Below, one piece after another: positions 25,453 through 37,280 of a stretch of DNA of 64,000 nucleotides; position 1 is the stretch's first letter; each line of letters opens with the position of its first letter. The DNA comes from Geodermatophilus tzadiensis. Lineage in GTDB: Bacteria; Actinomycetota; Actinomycetes; Mycobacteriales; Geodermatophilaceae. The stretch is taken from the NCBI RefSeq assembly GCF_003002915.1, contig NZ_PVTG01000017.1:1-64000 (forward strand). The letters are read 5' to 3'. The position numbers and the translations under genes are program-made. Under the pieces are notes generated by a model. The model saw only the letters and a program-made list of their open reading frames with translations, had not been told where the DNA came from and did no database searches.

Positions 25453-26162
25453 CAGATGGTCGCCCCGGCGTTCGGGGAGAGGACCTGCCCGGAGACCGCC
25501 GTCCCGGCCCCGATGAGGAACAGCGCCGCGGCGGCGATCTCCTCCGGGCGGACCAGTCGCTGCACCGGCAGCGTCGCCAGGAACTCCGGGGACCGCCACG
25601 GCGAGGCGTCCTCGAGCATGGCGGTGTCCGCGGCCCCGGGCGCGACGGTGTTGACGGTGACGCCGGTGCCGGCGAGCTCGGTGGCCAGCGCCCGGGTCAG
25701 CCCGACGATGGCTCCCTTGCTCGCGGCGTAGTGGGCGTCGCCCTGGCTGCCGCCCACCCCGAGGTCGGACGACACGGTGACGACGGCGCCCCGGCCGCGG
25801 GCGACCATCCGGGGGACGACGGCGGCACAGGTGAGGGCGGTGCCGGACAGGTTGACCGCCATCATCCGGTGCCAGCGGGCGTCGTCGATCTCCTCGACCG
25901 GCAGGATCTCGTACACCCCGGCCGCGGTGACCAGGGCACCGACGGGCCCGAGCTCGCGCTCCACCCGGTCGACGGCCGCGGCCAGGGCGGCGGCGTCGGT
26001 CACGTCGACCTCGACACCGAGGGCGGTGGCCGGGGCGGGCCGCAGGTCGAAGCCGGCCACCCGCCAGCCCGCGGTGCCCAGGGCGTCGGCCGTCGCCGCG
26101 CCCAGGCCGCTGGCCGCGCCCGTGACGACGGCGACGTCCGGCCGGTCCTCCTGCTCGGACAC
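25452..26162 (-). CDS. SDR family NAD(P)-dependent oxidoreductase
   Basis: A 236-residue classical SDR. VVTGAASGLGAATADALG is the cofactor loop, VTAAGVY replaces the usual NNAG, and VSSDLGVGG with HYAASKGAIVGLT gives the Ser-Tyr-Lys catalytic set. It oxidises or reduces an alcohol/ketone. GTG start at 26160-26162 follows GGGAGG. It is the first gene of a two-gene unit with the degenerate SDR and is convergent to the regulator-cyclase pair. Confidence 0.88.
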   Translation of the reverse strand: MSEQEDRPDVAVVTGAASGLGAATADALGTAGWRVAGFDLRPAPATALGVEVDVTDAAALAAAVDRVERELGPVGALVTAAGVYEILPVEEIDDARWHRMMAVNLSGTALTCAAVVPRMVARGRGAVVTVSSDLGVGGSQGDAHYAASKGAIVGLTRALATELAGTGVTVNTVAPGAADTAMLEDASPWRSPEFLATLPVQRLVRPEEIAAAALFLIGAGTAVSGQVLSPNAGATI

Positions 26163-26249
26163 GCCACCTCCCGGTTCAGGCCCCGCCGCCGGCCGGGCGC
26201 GGTCGGCGGCCAGTCTGTCAGCCGGGCGCAGCGTCCCGAGGGCGCGGCC

Positions 26250-28895
26250 TCAGAAGACGAGGTCGTCCTCGACGTGCCCCCCGCCCGGGTCGGCCGCCTC
26301 GGGGGTCGGGTCGGCCGGCACGGGCGCGCGCCCCGTGCTCGGCCGGCGCAGCAGGCCGCGGACCGGGCCGGTCGGCGTGACCCGGGCGGCGTCCTCGTCG
26401 TCCTGGTCCTCGTCGTCCGCGTCCTCCCCGGCCGCCGTCTCCTCCGCGGCGGCCAGCTCGTCGAGGACCACGTCCAGGACGCGGACGGCACCGGCCTTGT
26501 CCAGCGGGTCGTTGCCGTTGCCGCACTTGGGCGACTGGACGCAGGAGGGGCACCCGGCCTCGCACTCACAGCTGGCCACGGTGGCGCGGGTCGCCGTCAG
26601 CCAGCGGCGCAGCGCCGCGAACCCCCGCTCGGCGAAGCCCGCGCCGCCGGGGTGGCCGTCGTAGACGAACACCGTCGCGGTGCCGGTGTCGGGGTGCAGG
26701 GCCGTCGACAGGCCGCCGAGGTCCCAGCGGTCGCAGGTCGCCAGCAGCGGCAGGATGCCGATCGCGGCGTGCTCGGCGGCGTGCAGCGAGCCGGGCAGCG
26801 CGAGGTCGTCGACGTCGGCGCGGGCGACCGCGTCGGCGTCGAGGGTGAGCCAGACGGCGCGGGTGCGCAGCTGCCGCGGCGGGAGGTCCAGCGGGAACTC
26901 GGCGAGCACCTCACCGGTCCCCGCCCGCCGCCGCTGGTAGGCGACGACCTGGTTGGTCACGTCGACGACGCCGGTGTGCGCGGTGACCGTGCCCAGCCGG
27001 CGGGTGCGGTCGGTGGCGACGATCCCGAGGTCGGTGACGTCGCGGGCGACCGTCGTCCACTCCGGCGCCTCGGCGTGCACCACGGCGCAGGCGTCCTCGA
27101 GGTCGAGCTCGTCGACGACGTACGTCTCGCCGCGGTGCACGTAGAGCGCGCCGGCGTGCACGGTCGCGTGCGAGGCGCCGCCGTCCACGGTGCCCAGCAG
27201 GCGGCCGGTCTCGCCCTCGATGATCGCCACCGGCTCGCCGCCGCTGCCGCGGATGTCCACGTCGGCACGGCCGCGGCCGGCCCAGTACCAGCCCGCGGGC
27301 CGGCGCCGCAGCTCACCGGCGGCGACCAGCGCCTCGAGCTGCGCCTCGGCCACGGGCCCGCCGAAGGCGGGCAGGTCGTCGGGCGTGAGCGGCAGCTCCG
27401 CGGCCGCGCAGCACAGCTGCGGACCGAGGACGTAGGGGTTGGCCGGGTCGGTGACCGTGGCCTCGACCGGCCGGCCGAAGACCGCGCGCGGGTGGTGGGC
27501 CAGGTAGTGGTCCAGCGGGTCGTCCCGGGCGACGAAGACGACCAGCGACTCCCGCTGGGCGCGCCCGGCCCGGCCCGCCTGCTGCCACAGCGACGCCAGC
27601 GTGCCCGGGTAGCCGGCCAGCACGACCGCGTCCAGCCCGGCGATGTCGATGCCGAGCTCCAGGGCGTTGGTCGTCGCCACGCCGAGCAGGTCCCCGGCCG
27701 ACAGCGCCCGCTCGAGCTCCCGCCGCTCCTCGGGCAGGTAGCCACCGCGGTAGGAGTCGACCCGGCGGACCAGGTCGTCGCGGCCCCGCTCGGCGAGCAG
27801 CCGCCGTGCCTGCTCGGCCACCGACTCGGCGCTGCGCCGGGAGCGGACGAAGGCCAGCGTGCGCGCCCCGCGCTCGACGAGGTCGGCCAGCAGCCCGGCC
27901 GCGTCGGCGGCCGCCGACCGGCGCAGCGGGGCACCGTGCTCGCCGGTGCGCTCGGTCAGCGGCGGTTCCCACAGGGCGAAGGTCGCACCCGGCCGGGGGG
28001 AGCCGTCGTCGGTGACGGCGACGACCGGCGCCCCGACGAGGCGGGTGGCGGCCGCGGCCGGCTCGGCCACCGTCGCCGAGGCCAGCACGAACACCGGGTC
28101 GGCGCCGTAGCGGCGGCAGATGCGGCGCAGCCGGCGCAGCACGTGCCCGACGTGCGAGCCGAAGACGCCGCGGTACGCGTGGCACTCGTCGACGACGACG
28201 TAGGCCAGGCGGCGCAGCGTCGAGGACCAGCGCTGGTGGGTCGGCAGCACGCCCCGGTGCAGCATGTCGGGGTTGGTGACGATCCACCGCGAGTGCCGGC
28301 GCACCCAGTCGCGCTCCTCGGCCGGGGTGTCGCCGTCGTAGGCCGCCGGGCGCACCGAGGGGTCGGCGAGCGCCGCGACCGAGGCGAGCTGGTCGCGGGC
28401 CAGCGCCTTGGTCGGCGCGAGGTAGAGCACGCAGGCGCGCGGGTCCTCCGCGAGCCGGGTCAGCGCGGGCAGCTGGTAGGCCAGCGACTTGCCCGAGGCC
28501 GTGCCCGTGGCGACGACCACCGACGTGCCGCCGTGCGCCAGCTCGGCGGCCTCCACCTGGTGCCGCCACGGCTCGCGGACCCCCGAGTCCTCCAGCCGCC
28601 GGCGCAGCGCCGGTTCCACCCAGGCCGGCCAGGGCAGTGTGCGGCTCTCCCGCACGGCCAGGCGGTGCACGTGGGTGACCGGGTGCTCCTCGTCGGGCGT
28701 CCCGACGAGGAGGTCCTCGAGCAGCTCACCACCGGGCGGGGCGGTCGCGGGCGGGACGCTCTCGGACCCGTGCGCGGCCGCCGCCGTGTGGACCGCCGGG
28801 GTGCCCGCTGCCGGACCCCGGGGTGCGTCGCCCCCTGGTGCACCCTCCGGGCCGGGTGGGGGAGCAGCCGGCCGGACCGGGTGGAGCGTGGTCAC
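26250..28895 (-). CDS. DEAD/DEAH-box helicase with C-terminal DUF1998/zinc domain (MrfA/YprA type)
   Basis: An 881-residue superfamily 2 helicase. GTASGKS (about 131-137) is Walker A, VVVDECHAYRG is the DEAH-like box, and LASATVAEP is motif III. The second RecA domain has ATTNALELGIDI and QQAGRAGRAQRESL. The C-terminus has four cysteines in CECEAGCPSCVQSPKCGN, the metal site described for MrfA, which acts in repair of mitomycin-type lesions. Matches Rv3649 and the 'helicase/secretion neighbourhood'. GTG start at 28893-28895; long Pro/Ala-rich N-terminal extension before residue 50. Confidence 0.92.
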   Translation of the reverse strand: MTTLHPVRPAAPPPGPEGAPGGDAPRGPAAGTPAVHTAAAAHGSESVPPATAPPGGELLEDLLVGTPDEEHPVTHVHRLAVRESRTLPWPAWVEPALRRRLEDSGVREPWRHQVEAAELAHGGTSVVVATGTASGKSLAYQLPALTRLAEDPRACVLYLAPTKALARDQLASVAALADPSVRPAAYDGDTPAEERDWVRRHSRWIVTNPDMLHRGVLPTHQRWSSTLRRLAYVVVDECHAYRGVFGSHVGHVLRRLRRICRRYGADPVFVLASATVAEPAAAATRLVGAPVVAVTDDGSPRPGATFALWEPPLTERTGEHGAPLRRSAAADAAGLLADLVERGARTLAFVRSRRSAESVAEQARRLLAERGRDDLVRRVDSYRGGYLPEERRELERALSAGDLLGVATTNALELGIDIAGLDAVVLAGYPGTLASLWQQAGRAGRAQRESLVVFVARDDPLDHYLAHHPRAVFGRPVEATVTDPANPYVLGPQLCCAAAELPLTPDDLPAFGGPVAEAQLEALVAAGELRRRPAGWYWAGRGRADVDIRGSGGEPVAIIEGETGRLLGTVDGGASHATVHAGALYVHRGETYVVDELDLEDACAVVHAEAPEWTTVARDVTDLGIVATDRTRRLGTVTAHTGVVDVTNQVVAYQRRRAGTGEVLAEFPLDLPPRQLRTRAVWLTLDADAVARADVDDLALPGSLHAAEHAAIGILPLLATCDRWDLGGLSTALHPDTGTATVFVYDGHPGGAGFAERGFAALRRWLTATRATVASCECEAGCPSCVQSPKCGNGNDPLDKAGAVRVLDVVLDELAAAEETAAGEDADDEDQDDEDAARVTPTGPVRGLLRRPSTGRAPVPADPTPEAADPGGGHVEDDLVF

Positions 28896-28912
28896 CCCAC
28901 CACTCTCACACC

Positions 28913-28938
28913 CGGGGGCAACCCGCTGTACGCCCCCG
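28913..28938 (+). promoter_or_regulatory. Hairpin between helicase and hppA starts
   Basis: CGGGGGC (28913-28919) and GCCCCCG (28932-28938) form a perfect 7-bp stem with a 12-nt loop. It lies in the 206-bp divergent region and could be a transcript structure or a binding site. A weak candidate -10 (TACATT, 28997-29002) for hppA lies 100 bp before its start with no good -35. Confidence 0.3.
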
Positions 28939-29101
28939 ACCCCGCTGCGCGGCAGGACCTCGCCGCGAGGGGGGTTCCGCAGAGTGTGATTCCCGTTACA
29001 TTGGCGCGACGTCCGCGGGCAGGACCCCTGTCCGCGGGCGTGCTCTCCGCCGACCGGGGTCGCGTGGCCGCCCGGTGGCAGCCGACCGCTGGGAGGTCCA
29101 T

Positions 29102-31357
29102 ATGCCGGACAGTCATCTCTCCGGCGGGGACGTCGTCCTCGTGACGGCGGCCCTCGTCATCTCGCTCGCCGCACTGCTCTTCGCCGGGTCCCTGGTCAGA
29201 GCCGTGGTGGCCGCCGACCAGGGCACCACACGGATGCGCGAGATCGCGCGGGCCGTGCAGGAGGGAGCGGGGGCCTACCTGCGCCGCCAGTTCCGCACCC
29301 TCGGGGTCTTCGCGGTCATCGTCTTCCTGCTGCTCCTCGTCCTCCCCGTGGCCGAGGGCGGCTGGGGCACACGGATCGGCCGCGCGGTGTTCTTCCTCGT
29401 CGGCGCCCTGTTCTCCGCGGCGGTCGGGTTCATCGGGATGACGCTGGCCACCCGCGGCAACGTCCGCGTGGCCGCCGCGGCCCGGACCGGGGGGTACCGG
29501 CCGGCCTTCCGCATCGCGTACCGCACCGGCGGTGTCTGCGGGATGATCACCGTCGGCCTCGGCCTGTTCGGCGCCGCGCTGGCGCTGCTCCTGTTCGACG
29601 AGACCGCGCCGGTCGTGCTCGAGGGCTTCGGGTTCGGCGGTGCGCTGCTGGCCATGTTCATGCGCGTCGGCGGCGGCATCTTCACCAAGGCCGCCGACGT
29701 CGGCGCGGACCTGGTGGGCAAGGTCGAGGCCGGCATCCCCGAGGACGACCCGCGCAACGCCGCGACCATCGCCGACAACGTGGGCGACAACGTCGGCGAC
29801 TGCGCCGGCATGGCCGCGGACCTCTTCGAGTCCTACGCGGTCACCCTGGTCGCCGCCCTCATCCTCGGGCAGGTCTTCTTCGGCGCGGTCGGCATGGTGT
29901 TCCCGCTGGTCGTCGCCGCCATCGGCGTGCTCGCCTCGGTCGTCGGCATCCTCGCCAGCAACCCGGGCAAGAACGACTCCAGCGGCCTGGCGCCCATCAA
30001 CCGCGGCTTCTTCACCTCCGCGGTCGTCTCCCTCGTGCTCGTCGCCGCCGCGGCCTTCACCGTGCTGCCCAGCGTCGCCGACGTCCCCGACTCGGTGGTC
30101 GACCCGCAGGTCCTCGGCTTCGTCGCGGTCCTCATCGGCATCGTCCTGGCCGCGGCCATCCAGCTGCTCACCGGTTACTTCACCGAGACCAGCCGCAAGC
30201 CGGTCCGCGACGTGGGCCGCAGCTCGCTCACCGGACCGGCCACCGTCGTCCTCTCGGGCATCTCGCTGGGCCTGGAGTCGGCCGTCTACGCCGCCCTGCT
30301 CATCGGCGGCGCCGTCTACGGCGCCTTCCTCATCGGCGGAGGCGCCGCGCTGTACGCCGTCGCCCTGGCCGGCTGCGGCCTGCTGACCACCGCGGGCGTC
30401 ATCGTCTCGATGGACACCTTCGGCCCGGTCAGCGACAACGCCCAGGGCATCGCGGAGATGTCCGGGGACATCGACGACGACGGCGCACGGGTGCTCACCG
30501 ACCTCGACGCGGTCGGCAACACCACCAAGGCGATCACCAAGGGCATCGCGATCGCCACCGCCGTCCTCGCCGCCACCGCGCTGTTCGGCTCCTACAACCA
30601 GCAGGTGCTCGTCGCGCTCGAGGGCGCCGACCTCGGCGAGGCGTTCAGCCTCGTCGAGCCGGACAACGTCGTCGGCGCGGTGATCGGCGCGGCCGTCGTC
30701 TTCCTCTTCTCCGGCCTGGCCATCAACGCCGTGTCCCGCGCGGCGGGACGGGTGGTCTTCGAGGTCCGCGAGCAGTTCCGCACCCGCCCGGGGATCATGG
30801 ACTTCTCGGAGCGGCCGGACTACTCCGCGGTCGTCGACATCTGCACCAAGGACTCGCTCCGGGAGCTGGCGACGCCGGGTCTGCTCGCCGTGCTCGCCCC
30901 CGTGGCGGTCGGCTTCGGCCTCGGCTTCGGGCCGCTCGCCGCCTACCTGGTCGGCGCCATCGCGGCCGGGACGCTGATGGCGGTCTTCCTCGCCAACTCC
31001 GGGGGGGCCTGGGACAACGCCAAGAAGATGGTCGAGGACGGCGCCTTCGGCGGGAAGGGCAGTGAGGCGCACGCGGCAACCGTCATCGGCGACACCGTCG
31101 GCGACCCGTTCAAGGACACCGCCGGCCCGGCGATCAACCCGCTGATCAAGGTGATGAACCTGGTGGCGCTGCTCATCGCGCCCGCGGTGGTCGGGCTCTC
31201 CGTCGGCGAGGACGCCAACACCACGGTGCGCCTGCTCATCGCCGGGGCCGCGACGCTCGTCGTCGTCGGTGCCGTGGTGGTCTCCAAGCGCCGCTCGGTC
31301 GTCGTCGGCGGGACCACCGACGAGACCACGGGGTCGCTGACCACGAGCGTTCCCTGA
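29102..31357 (+). CDS. hppA: K+-insensitive membrane-bound proton-translocating pyrophosphatase
   Basis: A 751-residue, many-helix membrane protein that hydrolyses pyrophosphate and pumps protons. DVGADLVGKVEAGIPEDDP and NVGDNVGDCAGMAADLFES are the pyrophosphate/Mg-binding loops. GNTTKAITKG places Lys near residue 476 where K+-dependent enzymes have Ala, so this should be the K+-independent class. ATG at 29102 follows GGGAGG by 6 nt. Soluble pyrophosphatase Ppa is also encoded, at 45242-45733. Confidence 0.96.
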   Translation: MPDSHLSGGDVVLVTAALVISLAALLFAGSLVRAVVAADQGTTRMREIARAVQEGAGAYLRRQFRTLGVFAVIVFLLLLVLPVAEGGWGTRIGRAVFFLVGALFSAAVGFIGMTLATRGNVRVAAAARTGGYRPAFRIAYRTGGVCGMITVGLGLFGAALALLLFDETAPVVLEGFGFGGALLAMFMRVGGGIFTKAADVGADLVGKVEAGIPEDDPRNAATIADNVGDNVGDCAGMAADLFESYAVTLVAALILGQVFFGAVGMVFPLVVAAIGVLASVVGILASNPGKNDSSGLAPINRGFFTSAVVSLVLVAAAAFTVLPSVADVPDSVVDPQVLGFVAVLIGIVLAAAIQLLTGYFTETSRKPVRDVGRSSLTGPATVVLSGISLGLESAVYAALLIGGAVYGAFLIGGGAALYAVALAGCGLLTTAGVIVSMDTFGPVSDNAQGIAEMSGDIDDDGARVLTDLDAVGNTTKAITKGIAIATAVLAATALFGSYNQQVLVALEGADLGEAFSLVEPDNVVGAVIGAAVVFLFSGLAINAVSRAAGRVVFEVREQFRTRPGIMDFSERPDYSAVVDICTKDSLRELATPGLLAVLAPVAVGFGLGFGPLAAYLVGAIAAGTLMAVFLANSGGAWDNAKKMVEDGAFGGKGSEAHAATVIGDTVGDPFKDTAGPAINPLIKVMNLVALLIAPAVVGLSVGEDANTTVRLLIAGAATLVVVGAVVVSKRRSVVVGGTTDETTGSLTTSVP

Positions 31358-31374
31358 TCCCACGCCGCGAGCCT

Positions 31375-31398
31375 CCGCCCGGTGTCCCTCCCGGGCGG
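31375..31398 (+). terminator. hppA terminator
   Basis: CCGCCCGG (31375-31382) pairs perfectly with CCGGGCGG (31391-31398) across an 8-nt loop, 17 nt after the hppA stop. Confidence 0.6.
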
Positions 31399-31410
31399 GG
31401 CCCGCGGCGG

Positions 31411-31442
31411 GGTCTGTGGACGGGCACCGGGGGTGTGGACGG
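31411..31442 (-). promoter_or_regulatory. Bipartite CCGTCCACA element, inverted, upstream of WXG100/DUF1023 genes
   Basis: Read on the minus strand: CCGTCCACA, 10 nt, CCGTCCACA, GACC. The two 9-mers (complements of 31434-31442 and 31415-31423) are identical and their CCACA cores are 19 bp apart, exactly as at 16173 and 20716. It lies 83 bp before the WXG100-like gene. A TAGCGT hexamer at 31471-31476 is the likely -10 region on the plus strand. Confidence 0.6.
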
Positions 31443-31524
31443 CGGGAGGACCGCTGCCGCCTGCCGCTCCTAGCGTCCGCGGCGCCGGTCCACCCCGGGC
31501 CGGCGCCGACGCCGGGAGGGTCCC

Positions 31525-31851
31525 TTGTCCGTGGAGATCGCCGTCCAACTCGACGCCGTCCAGGCGCTCGGTGAGGAGCTGACCGCCCTCGCCGCCGAGC
31601 TGTCCGGGGACGCCGACCTCTGCCGGTCCACCGCCGTGTCGCTGGCGACGGCGACCCCCGGCGAGGTGGCCGAGCACGCCGGCGCCACCGGGCAGGCGTG
31701 GGTGAGCCTGGTCGACGCGGTGGTCGGCGGGGCGGCCGCGGCCGGGCAGACGCTGCTGGCCGCGGTGCACGCCTACCGCCTGCTCGACGCGGCGGTGTCC
31801 GACCGGCTGCTCGCCCAGCGGGTCCTGTCCGCCGCCGAGGCGACGGCGTGA
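31525..31851 (+). CDS. Small WXG100/EspC-like helical protein
   Basis: A 108-residue, almost wholly helical, acidic/Ala-rich protein resembling EspC/DUF2580-type type VII secretion partners. It lacks a clear WxG turn (AWVSL is present). The start could be TTG at 31525 (4 nt after a GGGAGGG ribosome binding site) or GTG at 31531 (10 nt after); the longer form is given. It overlaps the DUF1023 gene by 4 bp, so the two products are probably made together and may interact. Confidence 0.72.
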   Translation: MSVEIAVQLDAVQALGEELTALAAELSGDADLCRSTAVSLATATPGEVAEHAGATGQAWVSLVDAVVGGAAAAGQTLLAAVHAYRLLDAAVSDRLLAQRVLSAAEATA

Positions 31852-33428
31852 GCGCGCCGGGCCTGACCGCCGTCGCCGACTGGGACACCGCCCTGCTCGA
31901 CGGCGCCGTCTTCACCCTCGAGGCGGTCGGTGAGCGGCTGCCCCCGTGGCGGGCGCGGGTGGAGACCGCCGCCCGCGCCCTCGCCGACGCGGAGTGCTGG
32001 TCCGGGCCTGCCGCGCAGCAGGCCGCCCGGGCCCTGGGCGAGGTCTCGGCGGCCGTCACGGCGGTCACCGGCGCGCTCGGCTCCTCCCTCGACCGGCTGT
32101 GGGACACCGCGCGGCAGGCCCGGACGGCGCAGGAGCTGGCCGCCCAGGCGCTGGCCGAGGCCGCGGCGCTGGGCGTGACGGTCGACGAGACCGGCGGTGT
32201 CGTGACCCCCGCGCCCGCCGCACTCCCCGACGGCGCCTCGCTGGGGGCGCTGGCCGACCACCACGCCGGGATGGCCGAGCAGGCGGCCGCCGCCGAGCGG
32301 GTCGCGGGGCTGGCGGCGGACGCCCTGCACGCGGCGGCGGTGGCGGCGGCGCACGCGGCGGGCACGGGTGAGCCGCTGGCCGCGGTCGGCGGTCCCGGCG
32401 CTGCCGGGCTGCCGGCCGACTCCACCGGGCTGTCCGCGGCCGTCGCCCTCGGTGGCGTGTGGCAGCCGTCCTGCCTGCCGGTGGCCGGGACGTCCCCGGA
32501 GGCGGTGGCCGGGTGGTGGGCGGGCCTGTCCGAGCCGGCCCGGCAGTTCGTGGTGCGGACCGAGCCCTATCTGGTGGGTGGCCTCGACGGGCTGCCGGCC
32601 TGGGCCCGCGACCAGGCCAACCGGCTGGTCCTGGAGCGCACCCTGGAGGACCCGGACGGCACCGGGTACGCGGCGGCCCGGGCCGCCGCCGCGGAGATCG
32701 CCGTCGAGGAGGCAGCCGGCCGGCCCGTGCAGCTCTGGGCGTTCGACCCGTGGCGGGAGCAGGTGGCCGTCGCCTACGGCGACCTCGACACGGCCGACAG
32801 CGTGGCCCTCCTCGTCCCGGGGATCACGAACGACGTCGGCACCGACCTCGACGACCTCGGTGACAGTGCCCAGGCGGTCTCCGCCGCGGCGATCGACGCC
32901 GCACCGGCGGCGTCCGTCGCCACCGTCGCGACCGTCGCCTGGTTCGGCTACCGGCCGCCGTCCGGCCTGGGCACCGTCCGCGCCGTGGACCGGGGCCGGG
33001 CGGCCGAGGGTGGCGCGGCGCTGGCCGGGGACCTCGCCGGCCTCGCCGCGGCCCGTGCGGCCGACCCGGTCCGCCCGGCGGACCCGAGGGTGACCGTGCT
33101 GGCGCACAGCTACGGCACCGTGGTGGCCGACGAGGCCGGCGACCAGCCGGGCCGGCTGGCCGCCGACGCCCTCGTGCTCCTCGGCAGCCCGGGGATCGAG
33201 GAGTACGACGTGAGCGGGCTGGAGGTGCCCGAGGTCTACGACGCCTCGTCCCCGTTCGACCCCGTCTCCTACCTCGGCTGGTTCGGGTACAGCACCTGGG
33301 AGGAGTCGTTCGGCTCCACCGCGCTGCCGACCGACTGGCACACGCTGCACGGCGAGTACTACAGCCCCCACCACCCGACGCTCGCCGCGATGGGGGAGGT
33401 GGTGCGCGGCGCCCGGGAGCCCGGCTGA
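31848..33428 (+). CDS. WXG100-like domain fused to DUF1023 alpha/beta-hydrolase
   Basis: A 526-residue protein. Residues about 1-110 are helical with a WxG turn (ECWSGPAAQQAARAL), like WXG100 proteins. A long Ala-rich helical linker follows to about 215. The C-terminal DUF1023 hydrolase has LLVPGITNDVGT and the nucleophile elbow VLAHSYGTVVADEAG (Ser in HSYGT), with a late HGEYYSPHHP likely supplying the His. Architecture suggests an exported or surface lipase/esterase or toxin handled by a type VII-like pathway. No ESX genes are visible. GTG start overlaps the upstream partner's stop. Confidence 0.85.
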   Translation: MSAPGLTAVADWDTALLDGAVFTLEAVGERLPPWRARVETAARALADAECWSGPAAQQAARALGEVSAAVTAVTGALGSSLDRLWDTARQARTAQELAAQALAEAAALGVTVDETGGVVTPAPAALPDGASLGALADHHAGMAEQAAAAERVAGLAADALHAAAVAAAHAAGTGEPLAAVGGPGAAGLPADSTGLSAAVALGGVWQPSCLPVAGTSPEAVAGWWAGLSEPARQFVVRTEPYLVGGLDGLPAWARDQANRLVLERTLEDPDGTGYAAARAAAAEIAVEEAAGRPVQLWAFDPWREQVAVAYGDLDTADSVALLVPGITNDVGTDLDDLGDSAQAVSAAAIDAAPAASVATVATVAWFGYRPPSGLGTVRAVDRGRAAEGGAALAGDLAGLAAARAADPVRPADPRVTVLAHSYGTVVADEAGDQPGRLAADALVLLGSPGIEEYDVSGLEVPEVYDASSPFDPVSYLGWFGYSTWEESFGSTALPTDWHTLHGEYYSPHHPTLAAMGEVVRGAREPG

Positions 33429-33636
33429 CCGGCTCCCCGTCCGCGCCGAGGGCCCCACGGGAGGGCCGGGAACAGGAGGCGCGCTCCGCCGTTGGTGCGG
33501 GTGACGGCGCGCCCACGCGCGGTCGTCAGACGGTGTCGTTCCGTCGACGTGGCCTACCGTGGCCCGCCGAGGGGCGCACCGGAGCCGACCACCGCGCACC
33601 GCGCCGCCGCGAGACAGCACCACCGACAGGAGCACC

Positions 33637-36510
<2,874 letters not shown>

Positions 36511-36518
36511 CCGCGGCC

Positions 36519-37280
36519 GTGACCGGCTCGATCGACCCCGCCGCCTGGCAGCAGCGGCGGACGTCGTTCGGGTCGGTCGCGGCCGACTACGCCGCGCTGC
36601 GCCCGGGATACCCGGCCGACGCCGTCGCGTTCCTGCTGGGTCCGCGGCCGCTGCGGGTCCTCGACCTCGGCGCCGGCACCGGCCTGCTCACCGACGTCCT
36701 GGTCGCAGCCGGGCACGACGTGGTCGCGGTCGACCCGTCGGCGGAGATGCTCGACCAGCTGCGCGCCCGCCACCCCGGCGTCCCGGCGCACCGCGGCGGC
36801 GCCGAGGAGGTGCCGCTGCCCGACGGAAGCGTCGACGCCGTCGTCGCGGGGCAGGCCGCGCACTGGTTCGACCCGGACGCGGCCGCGCCCGAGCTGCGGC
36901 GGGTGCTGCGGCCCGGCGGGGTGGTCGGGTTCGTCTGGAACGTCCGCGACGAACGGGTGCCGTGGGTCGCCGCCCTCGGCGCCGCGCTGGCCGCCGAGGC
37001 CCGCGGGCACGAGGCCGACCAGGGCGTGGTCGCGGAGTTCGCCCGGGCGCTGCCGGCCGACGTGGCGACCCACGAGTCGGCCACCGTGCAGCGGGTGACG
37101 CCCGAGCAGGTCGTCGGCGGCATCGGCACCCGCAGCTACGTCGCCACGATGACCCCGGCGGCCCGCGAGGCGTTCCTCGGCGGCATCCGCGACCTGCTGG
37201 CCGGCCACCCCGGCACCCGCGGCCGCGACGTCCTCGAACTGCCGTACCGCACCGACGCCTACCGGCTCACCCCGCGCTGA
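36519..37280 (+). CDS. Class I SAM-dependent methyltransferase
   Basis: A 253-residue methyltransferase with LRVLDLGAGTGLLTDVL (motif I, about 45-61), VVAVDPSAEML (motif II) and LRRVLRPGGVVGFVW (motif III). The substrate is unknown. GTG start is 8 nt after the topA stop, so it is probably cotranscribed with topA. Its last 14 bases overlap the end of the convergent tam gene, another methyltransferase. Confidence 0.85.
   Translation: MTGSIDPAAWQQRRTSFGSVAADYAALRPGYPADAVAFLLGPRPLRVLDLGAGTGLLTDVLVAAGHDVVAVDPSAEMLDQLRARHPGVPAHRGGAEEVPLPDGSVDAVVAGQAAHWFDPDAAAPELRRVLRPGGVVGFVWNVRDERVPWVAALGAALAAEARGHEADQGVVAEFARALPADVATHESATVQRVTPEQVVGGIGTRSYVATMTPAAREAFLGGIRDLLAGHPGTRGRDVLELPYRTDAYRLTPR

Noticed and set aside
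21864-26162. Genomic island with integrase or att sites
   Set aside because: No integrase, transposase, flanking repeats or tRNA found; base composition is like the neighbours, so only an accessory block is claimed.
28892-32425. 1177-residue open frame antisense to hppA and the DUF1023 gene
   Set aside because: Composition (Asp/His/Arg/Gly repeats) is that of an antisense shadow; the plus strand has strong family motifs throughout.
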